Assembly (NCBI GenBank): GCA_026874595.1
Contig: CM049313.1
Coordinates: forward strand, 14,071,508-14,135,507
Source of the DNA: Sipunculus nudus
Taxonomy: Eukaryota; Annelida; Sipuncula; Golfingiida; Sipunculidae
Direction of reading: 5' to 3'
DNA: 64,000 bases
In this document: in pieces, positions 12,888 through 24,944 of the stretch
Position numbering within the stretch: the first letter of the stretch is position 1
Layout: each line of letters begins with the position of its first letter
Position numbers and translations under genes: made by a program
The notes under the pieces: model-generated
Databases searched by the model: none
What the model was told of the DNA's origin: nothing
The model's input: only the letters and a program-made list of their open reading frames with translations

Positions 12888-14110
12888 ATATCCTGAGAGA
12901 TTCTGGACAAATCTCCTTGGAAACCTGAAATTAGGTCATAGTGACCTATATTTCGTGACCCTTGGGCCGAAAACATGATTTTGAGCACCCATACAGTCAG
13001 ATCGGGCATAAAATAGTATCCATTAGGCCTAGAATACTCCAACATGACATTTAGGGACGTGGTCCTAGGTAAATGTCCTTGGAAACCTGAAATTAGGTCA
13101 CTGTGACCTATATTCTGCGACGTCTAGGAAAAAGATGTCGTATGAACACCCTGAATGTCAGATGGTGAAAAATCGTATCTGTAAGGCCTAGAATCTCCTT
13201 TCCTGGGAGGCTCTAGGCAATTCTCCTTGGAAACCTGAAATTAGGTCATGGTGACCTACATTTTGTGACCTACGAGACAAATCCTGATTTTGAGCACCCT
13301 GAATGTCAGATGGGCACAAATCTGTTAGGCCTAGAATCTTCTAATGCAACATCCTGGGAGGTCCGAGGCAAATCTCCTTGGAAACTTGAAATTAGGTCAT
13401 GGTGACCTACATTTTGAGACCTATAGGCCGAAAACAGGATTTTGAGCATCCAGAAAGTCAGGCAGGCCACATATTGTATTTTTTTAGGCCTAGAATCTAC
13501 TAATGTGACATTTTGAGACGTCCTTGGCAAATGTCTGTGGAAAACTGAAATTAGGTCACCATGACCTATATTTTGCAACCTTTAGGGAAAAAAGTCATTA
13601 AGGCACCCAGACAGGCAGTCAGGGCACACATTGTATCTATCAGGCCTAGAATCTTCTAATGTAACATTCTGAGACGTCCCTGGCCAATGTCCTTGGAAAA
13701 CTGATAATAGGTCACCATGACCTATATTTTACAACCTATCAGAAAAGATGTCATATAAGCACCCAGACAGTCAGACAGGGCACAAATTGTTTCGATTAGG
13801 CCTAGAATCTTTTAATGTAAAATTCAGGAAGGTCTTAGTCAAGTGTCCTTGGAAACCTGAAATTAGGTCATGGTGACCTATACTGTAAGACCTATGGGCT
13901 GAAAAATGGTTTTTGAGCACCCAGACAGACAAGGCACAAATTGTATCCTTTAGACCTAGAATCTTCTAACATGACATTCAGGGAAATCCTCGGCAATTCT
14001 CCTTGGAAACCTGAAATTGGATCATGGTGACCTATATTCTGCCGGCTATGGACCAGAAACATGATTTTGAGCACCCAGACAGACAGTGTACAAATTGTAT
14101 CCATTTTCCT
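12888..14110. repeat. Satellite array 2: eight ~155-bp units
   Basis: This is the paralogous array in duplication copy 2. The palindrome AGGTCAnnnTGACCT is perfect in seven of eight units: 12933-12947, 13095-13109, 13243-13257, 13394-13408, 13553-13567, 13709-13723 and 13865-13879. The eighth (14019-14033) has the same two-base change in its left half-site as unit 8 of array 1, so that change predates the duplication. The three-base spacers are TAG, CTG, TGG, TGG, CCA, CCA and TGG, while the half-sites and adjoining CTGAAATT and ATATT flanks stay the same. Confidence 0.9.
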
Positions 14111-15194
14111 TGTAACCCTCTGTTGTGAAATCCAGGGTGGTGGGATGTCCGTTTATATGTGTGTATTGTAGGTTTTTTTTTTATTTCAAAGGACCATTTT
14201 GGTTCAGTTACAGTTTGGTGACCTAACAGTTTGATGCACTACAAGGCCGATATTTTGACTGGTTATCAAATTAGCCTTTCCTCATCCCCCCCCCCCCCCC
14301 TCCCTTTTACATCCTGGCGTGACACAGCGATTCATGACTTGATCCTTTTTAAAGCGGATGTTTTTTTTCCATATAGCGGGTAGGCGAAATCTTACATTAG
14401 TAACACACACACGCACATAGCGCTGGCAAAGATTAGAGTATATTCCAAGCACATTCACACCTGCTCAGTTCAAAAGGAAAAAAAGTCTTACACTTATGCA
14501 CAGATTTTCTCAATAGGCTTCAGATGAACTCTCATTAAATTTCTTCTTTTGAAGTGGAGTGTTTACTGGCAACAGTTATCTAAAAGCACATTTGAAGGCC
14601 TACTCGGTTCTTGTTTAACTCGCAACAGGCGGTAACATTCTAGCCACTTCAGTTTTGTGTTAATTTTACATGAAGACGCTTTACAGGTGGTACATCGGCG
14701 GATATTATATCAACGTAGGCCAAGTATTTATCTGTTTTATGGATATTAAAGTTTCCTTGTTCCTGCAATTCGTAGAAAGAGTCAGCATAGTATACACATT
14801 CGATCCACTGACTGGACAGTAAGTAAATACTTCCCATAAATCAAATTAATATTTCAAGAATAAACTGTTTAACATGGCTGAACTATTTTTTTTTATTTAA
14901 GTCAGGTTTTGTTATAACAACTGCACTTAATGTTGGTTATTTGTGTATTTGTGTGGGATTAACCTTCTTTCTTCTGTAGGCATTATGTAGTATCACAAGA
15001 GGCGTATGCGCAGAGTAGTAAAGTCAGTTCCTCTACCCCTCTAGAACTAATGTTGATTGATGATGTTTTATTAATGACGCATTGTCTCTTTACATGCATT
15101 AAAAATATTAGGAAATAGTTACGTAAAAAGGTAGATATTGTATTTTTTTAATAAACATACACATATCGATATCGATTGACGCACATGTTCATTC

Positions 15195-15195
15195 T

Positions 15196-15236
<41 letters not shown>
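15195..15236. repeat. (CA)n(TA)n compound microsatellite
   Basis: An alternating CA run passes into a TA run. The paralogous place in copy 1 (about 7270-7289) is only a TA run, so this microsatellite changed after the duplication. Confidence 0.9.
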
Positions 15237-15372
15237 CTAGTGTATAAATATAGCTACACACATTATATAGACACAAGGAACATGAAAACACAAAAAAAGT
15301 CGGACCGCCCATCTTTAGTGAACCTACATTTTGTGCATTCATGTTCCATGTGTATACTGTTATACTGTATAT

Positions 15373-16288
15373 TGTTACGGAACCTAATATCAACAGATCA
15401 CGTATGCGTGATGAACATAAATTTTGTTAAGGGGATAAAAAAATCAGATTCTGTAACACTAGGCAGCGTGAAATGTCTAGGGGAATGAATAAAGAAGTCA
15501 GTGTCTTTTTGTTAACAAAAAGCTATAATTTATTCCCAAAACAACCCTAACATTACAATACACCAAATCAATACAATTACACAGTAAAACAGTGGTATAA
15601 CAACAAATCAATACAACCACACAATAAAATAAACAAAGTGCACAGTTCTTGGATACCACCACTGTCACAACGATAAGTCCTTTTAAATGTATATGCCGGA
15701 TGAAAAGTCCACACAAACTCTCCCGGAGAATAACAGTCCAATGCAAAGCTCTTGTAACAATCCAGAAAGTAAACTTGAGGCAGGCAGCACCAAATTATAT
15801 AGAGTTAGTATTAGTAGAATCCCTGAAATTACTGGATATAGGACAGGTCCAACGCGTCTGTGTCCGCTGGAATACTCTCTCACCTCTCTCTCGGCTCTAA
15901 AACACAGCCCCCTATTTGTAACTTTTCGTCCTAGGCCTAGAATTTTCCACTTCTCGAACAGTCTAAAGAATCTAACACAACACACAGTAAACACACGTTA
16001 CATGAATAATCTAGGAGCACATCGCTGTGTCTCTACATACCAGGGTCCACACGTGAGCTCGCCCCGGCTCGGCCAGGCGAGAAAGCCCCAAGCTAGCATG
16101 ACAACGATAGTTTAACCAGTACGGAATAAACTGAGAATGCAATACGCTGCCAGACACGTGCGCTACAACACGAGTTACGCCCGTGTCACACACAGCTGGT
16201 ACAGCTGCTTTCGTAGATTTAACGCCAATCATGCTGTAATGATTCTCATAGAATTCTCAGAAGTTTAGCGATTATTGTAATTTTAACA
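15373..16288 (-). mobile_element. Candidate solo LTR, reverse orientation
   Basis: Read on the minus strand, the 3' part matches the plus-strand element at 33773-35303. Shared stretches include CATTTCACG(C/T)TGCCTAGTGT, TGTATTGATTT and a terminus ending in GTAACA next to TA-rich DNA. The minus strand also has an AATAAA signal at 15529-15534 in the place expected inside an LTR. The outer end at 16288 (TGTTA when read on the minus strand) is a guess: homology to the other copy is weak there and this copy would be about 200 bp longer. No retroviral-type coding region flanks it. The 142-codon plus frame at 15687-16115 and the minus frames opposite it are read through this element and are not called genes. 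It could instead be a DNA transposon with short TGTTACA ends. Confidence 0.5.
15529..15534 (-). terminator. Polyadenylation signal in the candidate LTR
   Basis: AATAAA on the minus strand, inside GGGAATAAATTATAGC. In the homologous element at 33.8-35.3 kb the GC-rich insertion at 34314 falls very near this position. Confidence 0.4.
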
Positions 16289-17518
16289 AATATATTTTAT
16301 CCTACCTCTAAGATGGTTGAGCACACAAAGGGCGGACAACATTACAGCAGCTAGTAAAATACCATGTTATCATTAATGTAGTTTCTTTATGCATGTATAA
16401 TCTGCAAGTATTTTTTTTAATCCAGTAGCCAACTCTTTAAATGATTGTACTCATGAACCGTTACCGCAGGAACTTCTTCTCCTCCTCCAAGTTTATTTTG
16501 AAACTACAGTAAACTGATCAGGTGTCGATTTTTTTAAATCATTTTTTGATGGCCATTTTTTAATTATTCCCATTCTAAATAATAAACTATGGTTCATGCC
16601 AAATAATGCAACTTATCTCACGAATAGTTAACAAGCTCCATTTTCAGTTGAACGCAATTTTTCCTTTTACTTCTACTTGTACATTGAAACTGCACGTTTG
16701 CCTGTATTTGAAATCACCGATTCATTTATTTCAATAGGATACATACATACGATTAAAATATATTCTATCAAATACCACTGTGCATGTATAAGATAAGCCT
16801 CCCAGACGCATGTCTAGACCTCCAGAATGGCTAGTCAGCCAAGCATAACGAACCATAGTCTAGTACGTTCCACACTTGAAAAACAAACTGATCAACATAG
16901 CCACAGATACAGATAAACACAACATTATTAAATATCACCAACTACGTTTCTCTGACTATATCTAATTTTCCTATGGGGCTCTCACCTAACGTAACCTGAC
17001 CTGGCAAATATATTTGTATCAAGATAAACTACACCTTTACTTTAAAATTTACCTTTTTCAATGAGACTAATATAGGTAAGGAAAAAAGGGGGTTTAAACA
17101 AAGGTGTGATTCTTATATCGGTTGCGAATCATGAATAAGTTGTCTGTATATGTCGGTGATATGTTGTGACTAGAACTGTGCGAATGTTTTCTTTGTGTGA
17201 CATTTGAAAGCAACTAAGTAATTTAAGTAATCATTCTCGCTTCCATTACCATTTTTTATCACTTGTACCCGGCATTTAAAAAAAGTCTGTGGTTGTTATT
17301 CTTTTGATTTCTGTTTTCTGATTTCTTTTGCTCTTTGTATTGGAACAATTAAAATGTATATGATGTGTGGACTATTTCATTTTAAATTTAATGATAGGAT
17401 GAAGTTGAATTCTTTGTCAAATATTAAAATTTTTTTTAGATCCTGGTGGCATTGAAAAAGGGAGGAGGGTTGTCGCTCAAAGCAAGGATCACTTCCCACA
17501 TATAAATATATATATATA
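16289..17518. other. Unique AT-rich interval
   Basis: I see no gene, RNA gene or repeat with a recognisable structure here, apart from a short TA run at 17505-17520 that supplies the TA target of the adjacent pogo-like element. Confidence 0.5.
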
Positions 17519-17520
17519 TA

Positions 17521-19128
17521 CAGTCGGTCCTGCTTAATTGTATATCATAAAATGTATATCCCGTTTAATTGTATAAAATAATGAAAAACAAAACCTTTTC
17601 CCATACCTTTTTAATAAAATTCTCCATTTATAAGAATATCTGATAAATGTATATATCGGGTAGTTGTATAGAAAAATCCAGCCATCATGCACAACAATCC
17701 CGGATATTCATGTGCGACAACGGTCTCACGGACTACTCCTGTAGCGCTAAGGCCAAAAAAAAATAAAAGTTATGGTTGTCAGGCACCGCCCGCGTCAATT
17801 TTAACCACCCGCATCAAACAATTTTGATTTTTTTTTTCATCTTTCAAGAAGATAAAATAATACAATTTTGATACGATTTCCTTTGTTATGAAGTGTTTTT
17901 ACGTTTAGCAAAAAAAAAACATTTTATTTTTATTCTTTCCCCTGATCATATAGCATTTTTATCGAAACATACAAAAAAAGGTGAAAAAATACCGCCCGCC
18001 CGCAGTGGAACCTGAAAAGTGCCTGAGAACCATACCTTTTCATTTCATTATTTTTTTTTTTGCCTTATTAGCCGGTGATATTGCTCGCCCGACTGGTTTG
18101 TAGGGTTACCTCGTGGACCACTCACCACTGTGACTTTAAATTAGCCTTTGATATGACTCGATCCATCGGCTGAATTGGTTTCTCTCCTACATGCTTAATT
18201 AAATGTGTGTTTGATGTGTTAATTCTATACGTGCTCCCCGGACTAACTGTCACGGGGATGGTTGCATTAAAACGCGGAATACGCTATAAACATAGTCTTT
18301 TATTCAAGAGCATTACCTGTACGGTCAATACGTGAATATGTTTTATAATTCATTAAAAAAATCCGCAAGAAAAAAAAAGTACCGAATGATTTTTTTTAGT
18401 TATTTCGGGGTATGTATCTGTATTTTGCTGGCCTAATATGGCGTCTCACCTTATTAACCTTTGACATTTTTACATGATCGGTATGCAGCCAGCCATGCAC
18501 ACTGTGTAGGGTTGTACTCACAGTGGTCCTGAGTGGAAACATCTCTTGTGGAAGGATGACGTTTTCGAGAAACGTCGTTTTTTTAAACCAATCACAAACA
18601 GATAAACGTCAGAAATTTTAAAGTTAAAAAAGAAGACAACACGTGTTATAAATATCAATATCTTTTAGGATGTTTGATAAACTTCGTGACCTTTGACACA
18701 TGCACCCGATTGTTTAGCTATCAGCCATTTTGCAGAATTGCTTTTTATTGATAACATACACGAACAGGTGAATACACAGTATAATTCTCAATTTCTTGAG
18801 TTGAAACGAATAAAATGTTCTATGATAAATCAAAATCTTGAGAAACAGATGAATATACAGTATGCTTTCCTTAGAAGGTGTAGAAATAATAAATAAATAA
18901 ATTATATATACTAATGAATTGAAACAGCATTAAATGAAAAATTCCAAAACAGATAATTCAGAACAATCTGAATAATTCGAGAAACACACGCAAGCTATCC
19001 GATGGAAATTCAGAGTATGATAGTGAAGACTTCAACCTTGAAGATTAACACCCCGTTCATTTGAATGGCCCACTTAAATGAATACAACCGGTTGACAAAT
19101 ACGATATTCAATTAAACGGAACCGACTG
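17521..19128. mobile_element. Pogo/Tigger-like non-autonomous DNA transposon
   Basis: The left end is CAGTCGGTCCTGCTTAATTG and the right end, read on the opposite strand, is CAGTCGGTTCCGTTTAATTG; over the first 25 bp, 21 positions match. The dinucleotide TA flanks both ends (17519-17520 and 19129-19130), the target duplication of Tc1/mariner-group elements, and CAGT is typical of pogo/Tigger. The whole is 1608 bp. The only sizeable frame inside (18693-18896, 67 codons) shows no DDE transposase motif, so the element is non-autonomous or decayed. A second inverted-repeat element is nested at about 17745-18072. Confidence 0.85.
17745..18072. mobile_element. Nested MITE-like inverted-repeat element
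   Basis: The left arm has an A-rich run then GGTTGTCAGGCAC, and the right arm, read on the opposite strand, has AAGGC, an A-rich run, then GGTTCTCAGGCAC. The arms extend about 45 bp, with CCGCCCG motifs just inside both. Outer edges are approximate and no target duplication is certain. It sits inside the pogo-like element and so inserted later. Confidence 0.65.
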
Positions 19129-19130
19129 TA

Positions 19131-21659
19131 TATGCAAACATGTATGTGTGTATACATAAAGTTGTATTGTTAGATATACGTGACTGATGGATGTATGAAC
19201 CCATTAGAAATATCTCCTGCCTTAAATTGGCATTATTTCCAGGGCAGATATGATATTCAGCTATGAGGAAATATCTTAAATGTTTTAATCTTAAGCGTTG
19301 TTATTTGCACTGACCTAATTACTACCTCAAGGGGCTTTTATCAACCCTCCTTAAAATGCTTCCGCAAAGTTGAAAGGGGTTGTAACAACAGCCAGCTGAA
19401 GCTGAATTCATGTTTCGACTTAATTTATTTACCAGCTAAGGTCAGAGTGAGGTTTTACATACACGTGTTTAACTAGTGATATTTATGACTGATATGTAAC
19501 TAAAATGTTAAAGAACATAACAGTTCTATATATGGCATATAATAACATCTTACCGCGTTCTGATGCGTAAGTAAAAGTAAAGGTCAAGGGGGTGGGGAGT
19601 GGATAAAAAGCTAAAAACTGTCAATGTCACTATCATCGGACTTTACCTTTCTGTTTTATATCCGGGTCTGTTCATTCTTAAGGATTTCTTAAGGAGCCAG
19701 AATATATTCGTTCTATATGTGCCTGCCGTTAGTGATCACTACTCGTTCACTCATAGTTCGATAGGGCGAACCCTTGTAAATCTAGGGATCTTAGAGCGAA
19801 GGTACAGGAACCCACAAACCATAACTCGGTAAACAGGGCAAAGTTTATGAATATTTTCATCTTTTTAGATATAAAATATATATACTTGATATATATTTTT
19901 TCCAATAAGAAGCAAGAATTTGGTTAATCATTTCAGCCCCTCCCCAACACACACACACACACACACACAAACACTTAACATATCATTACATGGGGCCTCG
20001 CTGCATGAGGGCATTGGTCCATGTTAGCCACGTGAAATTGGTCTCATTGCAGTCGGATTGCCAGCAGAAATCGTGAAAATATTGTTTTTTTAATGCAACT
20101 ACTTTCCATTTGGTCATCGGAAACATTATTTGTGTCTGTATTTGATTCCTGTATGAGGACATATCTTTGTCTTCCGTCGAGCGAATGGAACAATGATAAG
20201 GACAATGGTTTTATATCTAACCTGATGACGAGCAGAGGTAACTGACATTCTCCAACAAAATCTGATTCTTAGCAATTATTCAGTAAATTATTGCAAGACT
20301 TCAGATTGTTGTTCAATGTAACAATATAGCCTTCTAATGTTGACTTTCTAGTTATTCCATGTACTCTATAGGGATTTATTTTTGTCAGTTGTTCTAATAG
20401 GGACACTTCTTCCGAATAATCATGTTCCTTTTGCTTGCTTTATTTTATTGAATGAACTCTAGTTTCAGTTCATCAGTAAAGTCAAATTCTTTCTTCACCA
20501 TGATTTTGAAAAGCGTATTTAAAACTTGTATTTGTAAGAATGCCATTTTAATTTAAGTCAAAGAGTCACCACAATTAAAAACACGCATTGATTAAATTTA
20601 ACAAGTATTATTCATAGATAATCATATTTTAATTATACGATTCCAATATAAGTTCATATTGCGCACACGCAAGATGGTCAATATACAAGGATGCATTTCC
20701 TTTATTATTTTAAATCTAGTACTGAACTTGTTAAAAACATCAACCGTAAGTGGCGATCACTAGGGTGGCATTGTTTTGTCTGCACTGAAAATCATAACGC
20801 ACGAATATTAATTAAGCTTGCCTCCATATTCATGGTTCGTGAGAACCGTCACCCTGTCATCTGATGGCGTCTTTGAATTGCAATTAAGTTCCTTTAAATT
20901 TAATGAAAAGTTCAAAATGTATTTTCGCAAGACTATGTCAGCTGTCAAACCTGGATTTGTGCTGCTATTAAATCACACAAATGAAAGACAAATGCAAGTA
21001 TATTATGCTGATTAATAATACTTCCGTTTGTATAACTTTACAGACGAATCTTGGCACAGTGCCGCATACATCAAACTAAACATTAAGGTAAGCAGTGGCG
21101 GATCCAGAGAGAGTCCCCCCCCCCCGTTGAGCTGTATCACCTCTCATCTCATCCAGCTCATTTTCCATGTATTCGTAATCAATTTTTGATTTTAGGTTAC
21201 TTTTTTATTCCGTAGTGCTCAGTTAGATTATTATGTTTACTACTTTCAAATTTACTTTCAAATCCGAGTCACGTGTGCTGCCTAGACCACAGAAGCCGGT
21301 AAAATGCAAATTGTGACATACGGCTTAAACAAATCAATTACTTTAGCACGAGAATTACATTTAAAGGACGACATTTTGCAAGTTATAAACGTAGATGCGA
21401 TTTTTCTCTACTGACATCTACATGTTACGAAATAATGCATGTTTAGACTTTCCAGGTTTTGCCCTAATTTTGAAGAAAAGAAAATAATACAGCCGTCCAC
21501 ACGTTAACCCGAACCCTCTTAAGTTTGAATATATTTTGCAAAATGAGGTATAGCAGTTGAAGAACAGAAAAATCCTAACAATATTTTGTCAAAGATGCCT
21601 TAAAATGTCTTCTTTTTCGTATAAAAAAATAAATCCATTTAAAGGGAGGGGGATACCCT
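19131..21659. other. Unique interval without a recognised gene
   Basis: It contains a (CA)n tract at 19946-19970 and short open frames (19599-19832 and 20818-21015) with no recognisable domain. At 21092 there is CAGTGGCGGATCCAG followed by a C tract, which resembles the ends of some hAT-type elements. A TGGATCCGCC motif in the opposite sense occurs near 23944, but the two are too far apart and too poorly matched to call one element. Confidence 0.5.
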
Positions 21660-21879
21660 CTCCCATTCCCTCCCCTATGTATATTTAATTGACTTTGATG
21701 AAAACATGGCTCTAGACTTTATTTATATTTTCAATAAGGTCAAATCTATTTAGTAATAATATTAATATCACCACACACACACACACACACATATATTTAT
21801 ATTTAATTTACAACAAAATGAAGGACTCGGTTTAAGACATAGTAATTGTAACTGTACATTGTAGAAATTTCTTTATATT

Positions 21880-22410
21880 TAAGGATCTTATTCGTTCAGT
21901 TATAGGTAACCAAACAGATCGATGCACTACTACAGTGTGTGACTGGTCATCTAATTAACCTGTCCTCACCTCCTTTATCCTCTTTGCGTAACACAGAAAA
22001 TCATATATTTGTTTTAAAGTGATGGTTGTTTTTGCCATGTAGTTGCTAGGCGCTGGCAAAGATTAAAGTAAATTCCCCGCACATTCACACTTGCTCAGAC
22101 AAAAAAAGGAAAAAAGTCCGCTTTTTACACTAATGCACATGTTGTTTCAATAGGCTTCAAGTGAACTCTTATTAAATCTCTTCCTACGAAGTGGAGTTTT
22201 TACTTGAAATAGTTATCTTAAAGCACATTTGGTGGCCTACTCGGTCCTTGTTCCACTTGCAATTTGCGGTAATATTCTGGCCACTTCAGTTCTAAGTGTT
22301 GATTTACATGAAAGCGCTTTACGTGTGGTAAATCGGCGGATATTAAACTGCGTACACCAAGTATCTGTCTGTTTTATGGTTATTAAATTCTCCAGGTTCC
22401 TGCGACTTCC
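21880..22410 (+). repeat. Diverged third copy of the right part of the duplication
   Basis: This stretch follows the same order as 6330-6850 and 14170-14780: the segment around a GATGCACTAC motif, a TAGGCGCTGGCAAAGATTA-like stretch, the purine run before AAGTC, and the ATCGGCGGATATTA motif. It is clearly more diverged and lacks the satellite array. It works as an outgroup for deciding which of the two recent copies changed. Confidence 0.75.
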
Positions 22411-22493
22411 CCTCCCATCCCTTATGTATATTTATTTAACAATGATACAAACATGGCTATAGCTTTTCGATAAGATCATTTCTGTTTAGGAAT

Positions 22494-22536
22494 GATAATA
22501 ATAATAATAATAACAATAATAATAATAATAATAATA
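22494..22536. repeat. (AAT)n microsatellite
   Basis: A trinucleotide AAT run with one interruption (AAC). Confidence 0.9.
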
Positions 22537-22600
22537 TATTAAATTTTCAAAAAAGAAAGAAGTTAAGGACTGAGTTTGAAGATTACACCGGCCCCTAGCG

Positions 22601-24944
22601 GTCGGACTGGGTACTACGCTTGACGGTCGCTTTGTCAGCTGTTAACCCGGTTTGTGAAAGTCAGGTGCCACGATGTGATAACAGTGCAGGCAGTCACAGA
22701 AAACGTGACTGTATTTATTTTTCCTATATTACCTCTACAAAACACCTGAAATGATAAAATAATAAACTAAAATAATTTTCTAAAAAATTCTGATATTAGG
22801 TTTAGTCTGTTTTGTTTTTATCTGAATGTGTTGTTTCTACAGTCAAACAAGTCCAAAAATTCCAGGGCTTATGAATCTCATTTTCTCACCATCCTGGTCC
22901 AATTGCAGCGGAGCCAATATTACCCTTCCAAGCTGTCCCAAATAACCATTTGGACAACATTTCTTTGATCGGCCACAGAACTAATAATATTTGACAGATA
23001 AAATAATTTTGTGTGAGATAATTCTAAAATTACATACAAATCAAACAAAATTTTCTTTTAAGGTATCTTGCCATAACGGCTAGCGCAAACAACAGCAGGC
23101 CAAAACATTCACCATACTCCTTAAGAATCAAGGTTTGGTGACGTAAACAAATAGGACCACGTGATCTTAACACAGCCGACACTAGCCCTACCAGGGCGTT
23201 AGTGTTTATGTTTTCTGCTGCAGTACGTAAATAATACGTGATTCCATGCATTGAAAACTTAACTCCATGTCGGCTCTGATAACTAACATAACAGAAGAGC
23301 AGACACGGTAAATTAGTTATATTAATTGCCGCAAGGTTGCGGTACCGACACTTAGTGCGATACAGCGAGAGAACGTTTGATTTCTCTGTTCAGAGGCAAC
23401 TATTAAGTAATAACCATTTCATTGATTGATCCAGAGTCAGGATATACAAAATGCACAGCTTGAGTGTAAAAAAATGTTCACACTTGAGGAAAAGTACCCA
23501 TTTTTGATCGGCATTTTAAGTAAATTACTTGTCTTATAATCACGATATATCGTCAGTTCACAGGACTATTTACTGGTATGTTTTCAATTTCATAATTATG
23601 CATGGCCTTGGATGAAGCCCGTGCGATGCCGTTTCATATTTGTTTAGAAAAAATAAAAACCAATTTCCTTGTATTTTTTTTGTATTTATTGTAATTACAT
23701 TATTTATTGGTTCAATAACAACAAAATTTCATTTTATTTTTAGTGGTTTATAATAATGTAATGTTACGGTACGTGGTGGTTGCACGCTGGTACACGGATC
23801 CCGCGTTATCGCGGCACACAGGCGTCTGATTACGGGCATGACCGTTTGATCACTGATAATCCTAAAGCGGATCCTGGGAAGGGACCTTTTTCAATATATT
23901 GTCATTAATCCACCGGGGTTTGACCCCTCCTTTTCCTGACTCCTGGATCCGCCCATTTTATAGCGTCATATCGAACCTTTGGCATTACGACAAACAAGGT
24001 CATTGACCCCAGAATGTCATTACATCTAAGTCTGAGGAACGCATTATAAGACCTTATGAAAATGCAAATATTTTTGTCATTTCTGACAATGCTTCATGGC
24101 CTATAGGTACACTGTCAATCAACATAAACCAGATCATTCGTTAGCATTTTTTGTGTACCTTCTACTAATACTAAATATGGGCGGGAAGAATTCCTGTTTA
24201 ACCCAGCACATTGGTAAACCCTTCGGCATGTTTGTTGTATTTATGAACGCATGAACACAAGCCTGGCTCGTACGGGTTACAGGACGCAGGCAGCTTGCAG
24301 GCAATACAGAAAATGAGCCGTGTCCATGGAGACGGTGTTTCAGTTTGGGTTGTGGGCTCACATGTATACTACTGTGTTTAATTATCATTCTTAGCATAAC
24401 ATAGAGATTATGGGCCGTTTACCACAATATGAATGCAACCTGATGCAAGACCACTGCGATACATTCCTCCATATCACTAGTATCACGACTCGATTAGGCT
24501 TACCAGCCCAATTATCCGATTGTCTACTGAGTCGGGTTGTCACGGCTACCCATTTTATAACTTTCTCTACCCAATCTGACAAGAAGTATGGTAACGTGTG
24601 CTTGGACGGTACAAATCTCCGCAGAAAAAAAAAACATTAACGATTCTGAAACAACTTCGACGCAAATCACCATGCACGTAATCATGTTGTTTTGGTAGAA
24701 GCGGTAGCGACCAAGAATCGACCGAGTCATTGTATTCATGTCAACCTTAATAATTATGCATGAGCATATAAAAGGTTCGTTCTATTTCGTCAAAGACATT
24801 TTAAAGTGTATATTATCCTTACACCATCCTAATATTTTAGTTTTCAACAGAGATTGTATTTTCAGAATTAAAATCATCAGGGGGTGAAAATATGAGAAAC
24901 GGTATGAATTGTCTCCATTCAAAAAAGGAAATCAAAATTTTAAA
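22601..24944. other. Unique interval without a recognised gene
   Basis: Several short frames occur (for example 23030-23251 and 24134-24397 on the minus strand, 24410-24640 on the plus strand). None shows a domain, a paralogue in the window or a supported exon structure. Confidence 0.5.

Larger units (their letters stand above)
10088..15349 (+). repeat. Direct segmental duplication, copy 2
   Basis: This is the second copy of the block at 228-7403, displaced by about 9.86 kb at its left edge. It is shorter because it lacks the segment at 2909-4972 of copy 1. It keeps about 60 bp near 14312-14371 that copy 1 has lost; a diverged third copy near 21.97-22.05 kb has the corresponding stretch, so that loss happened in copy 1. 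A further ~30-bp difference lies near 11007-11037. The three long C tracts are all longer here than in copy 1. No gene is recognised in it. Confidence 0.9.
21660..22600 (+). repeat. Diverged tandem duplication, ~747-bp offset
   Basis: The stretch starting TATGTATATTTA at 21676, followed by AACATGGCT and a GATAAGAT/CAATAAGGT-type segment, recurs at 22423. The later AAGGACTC/AAGGACTG motif recurs with a similar offset. Identity is modest. The diverged copy of the 6.3-6.85 kb block lies between the two arms. Confidence 0.6.

Noticed and set aside
15687-16115. 142-codon plus frame and overlapping minus frames (15683-15994, 16011-16232)
   Set aside because: They are read through the candidate LTR, overlap on both strands and show no domain.
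23030-23251. 73-codon minus frame with a hydrophobic centre
   Set aside because: The composition is plausible, but there is no known domain, paralogue or splice context.
21092-23957. hAT-like element between CAGTGGCGGATCCAG and TGGATCCGCC
   Set aside because: The ends match only over about 10 bases, no 8-bp target duplication is visible, and other repeats intervene.
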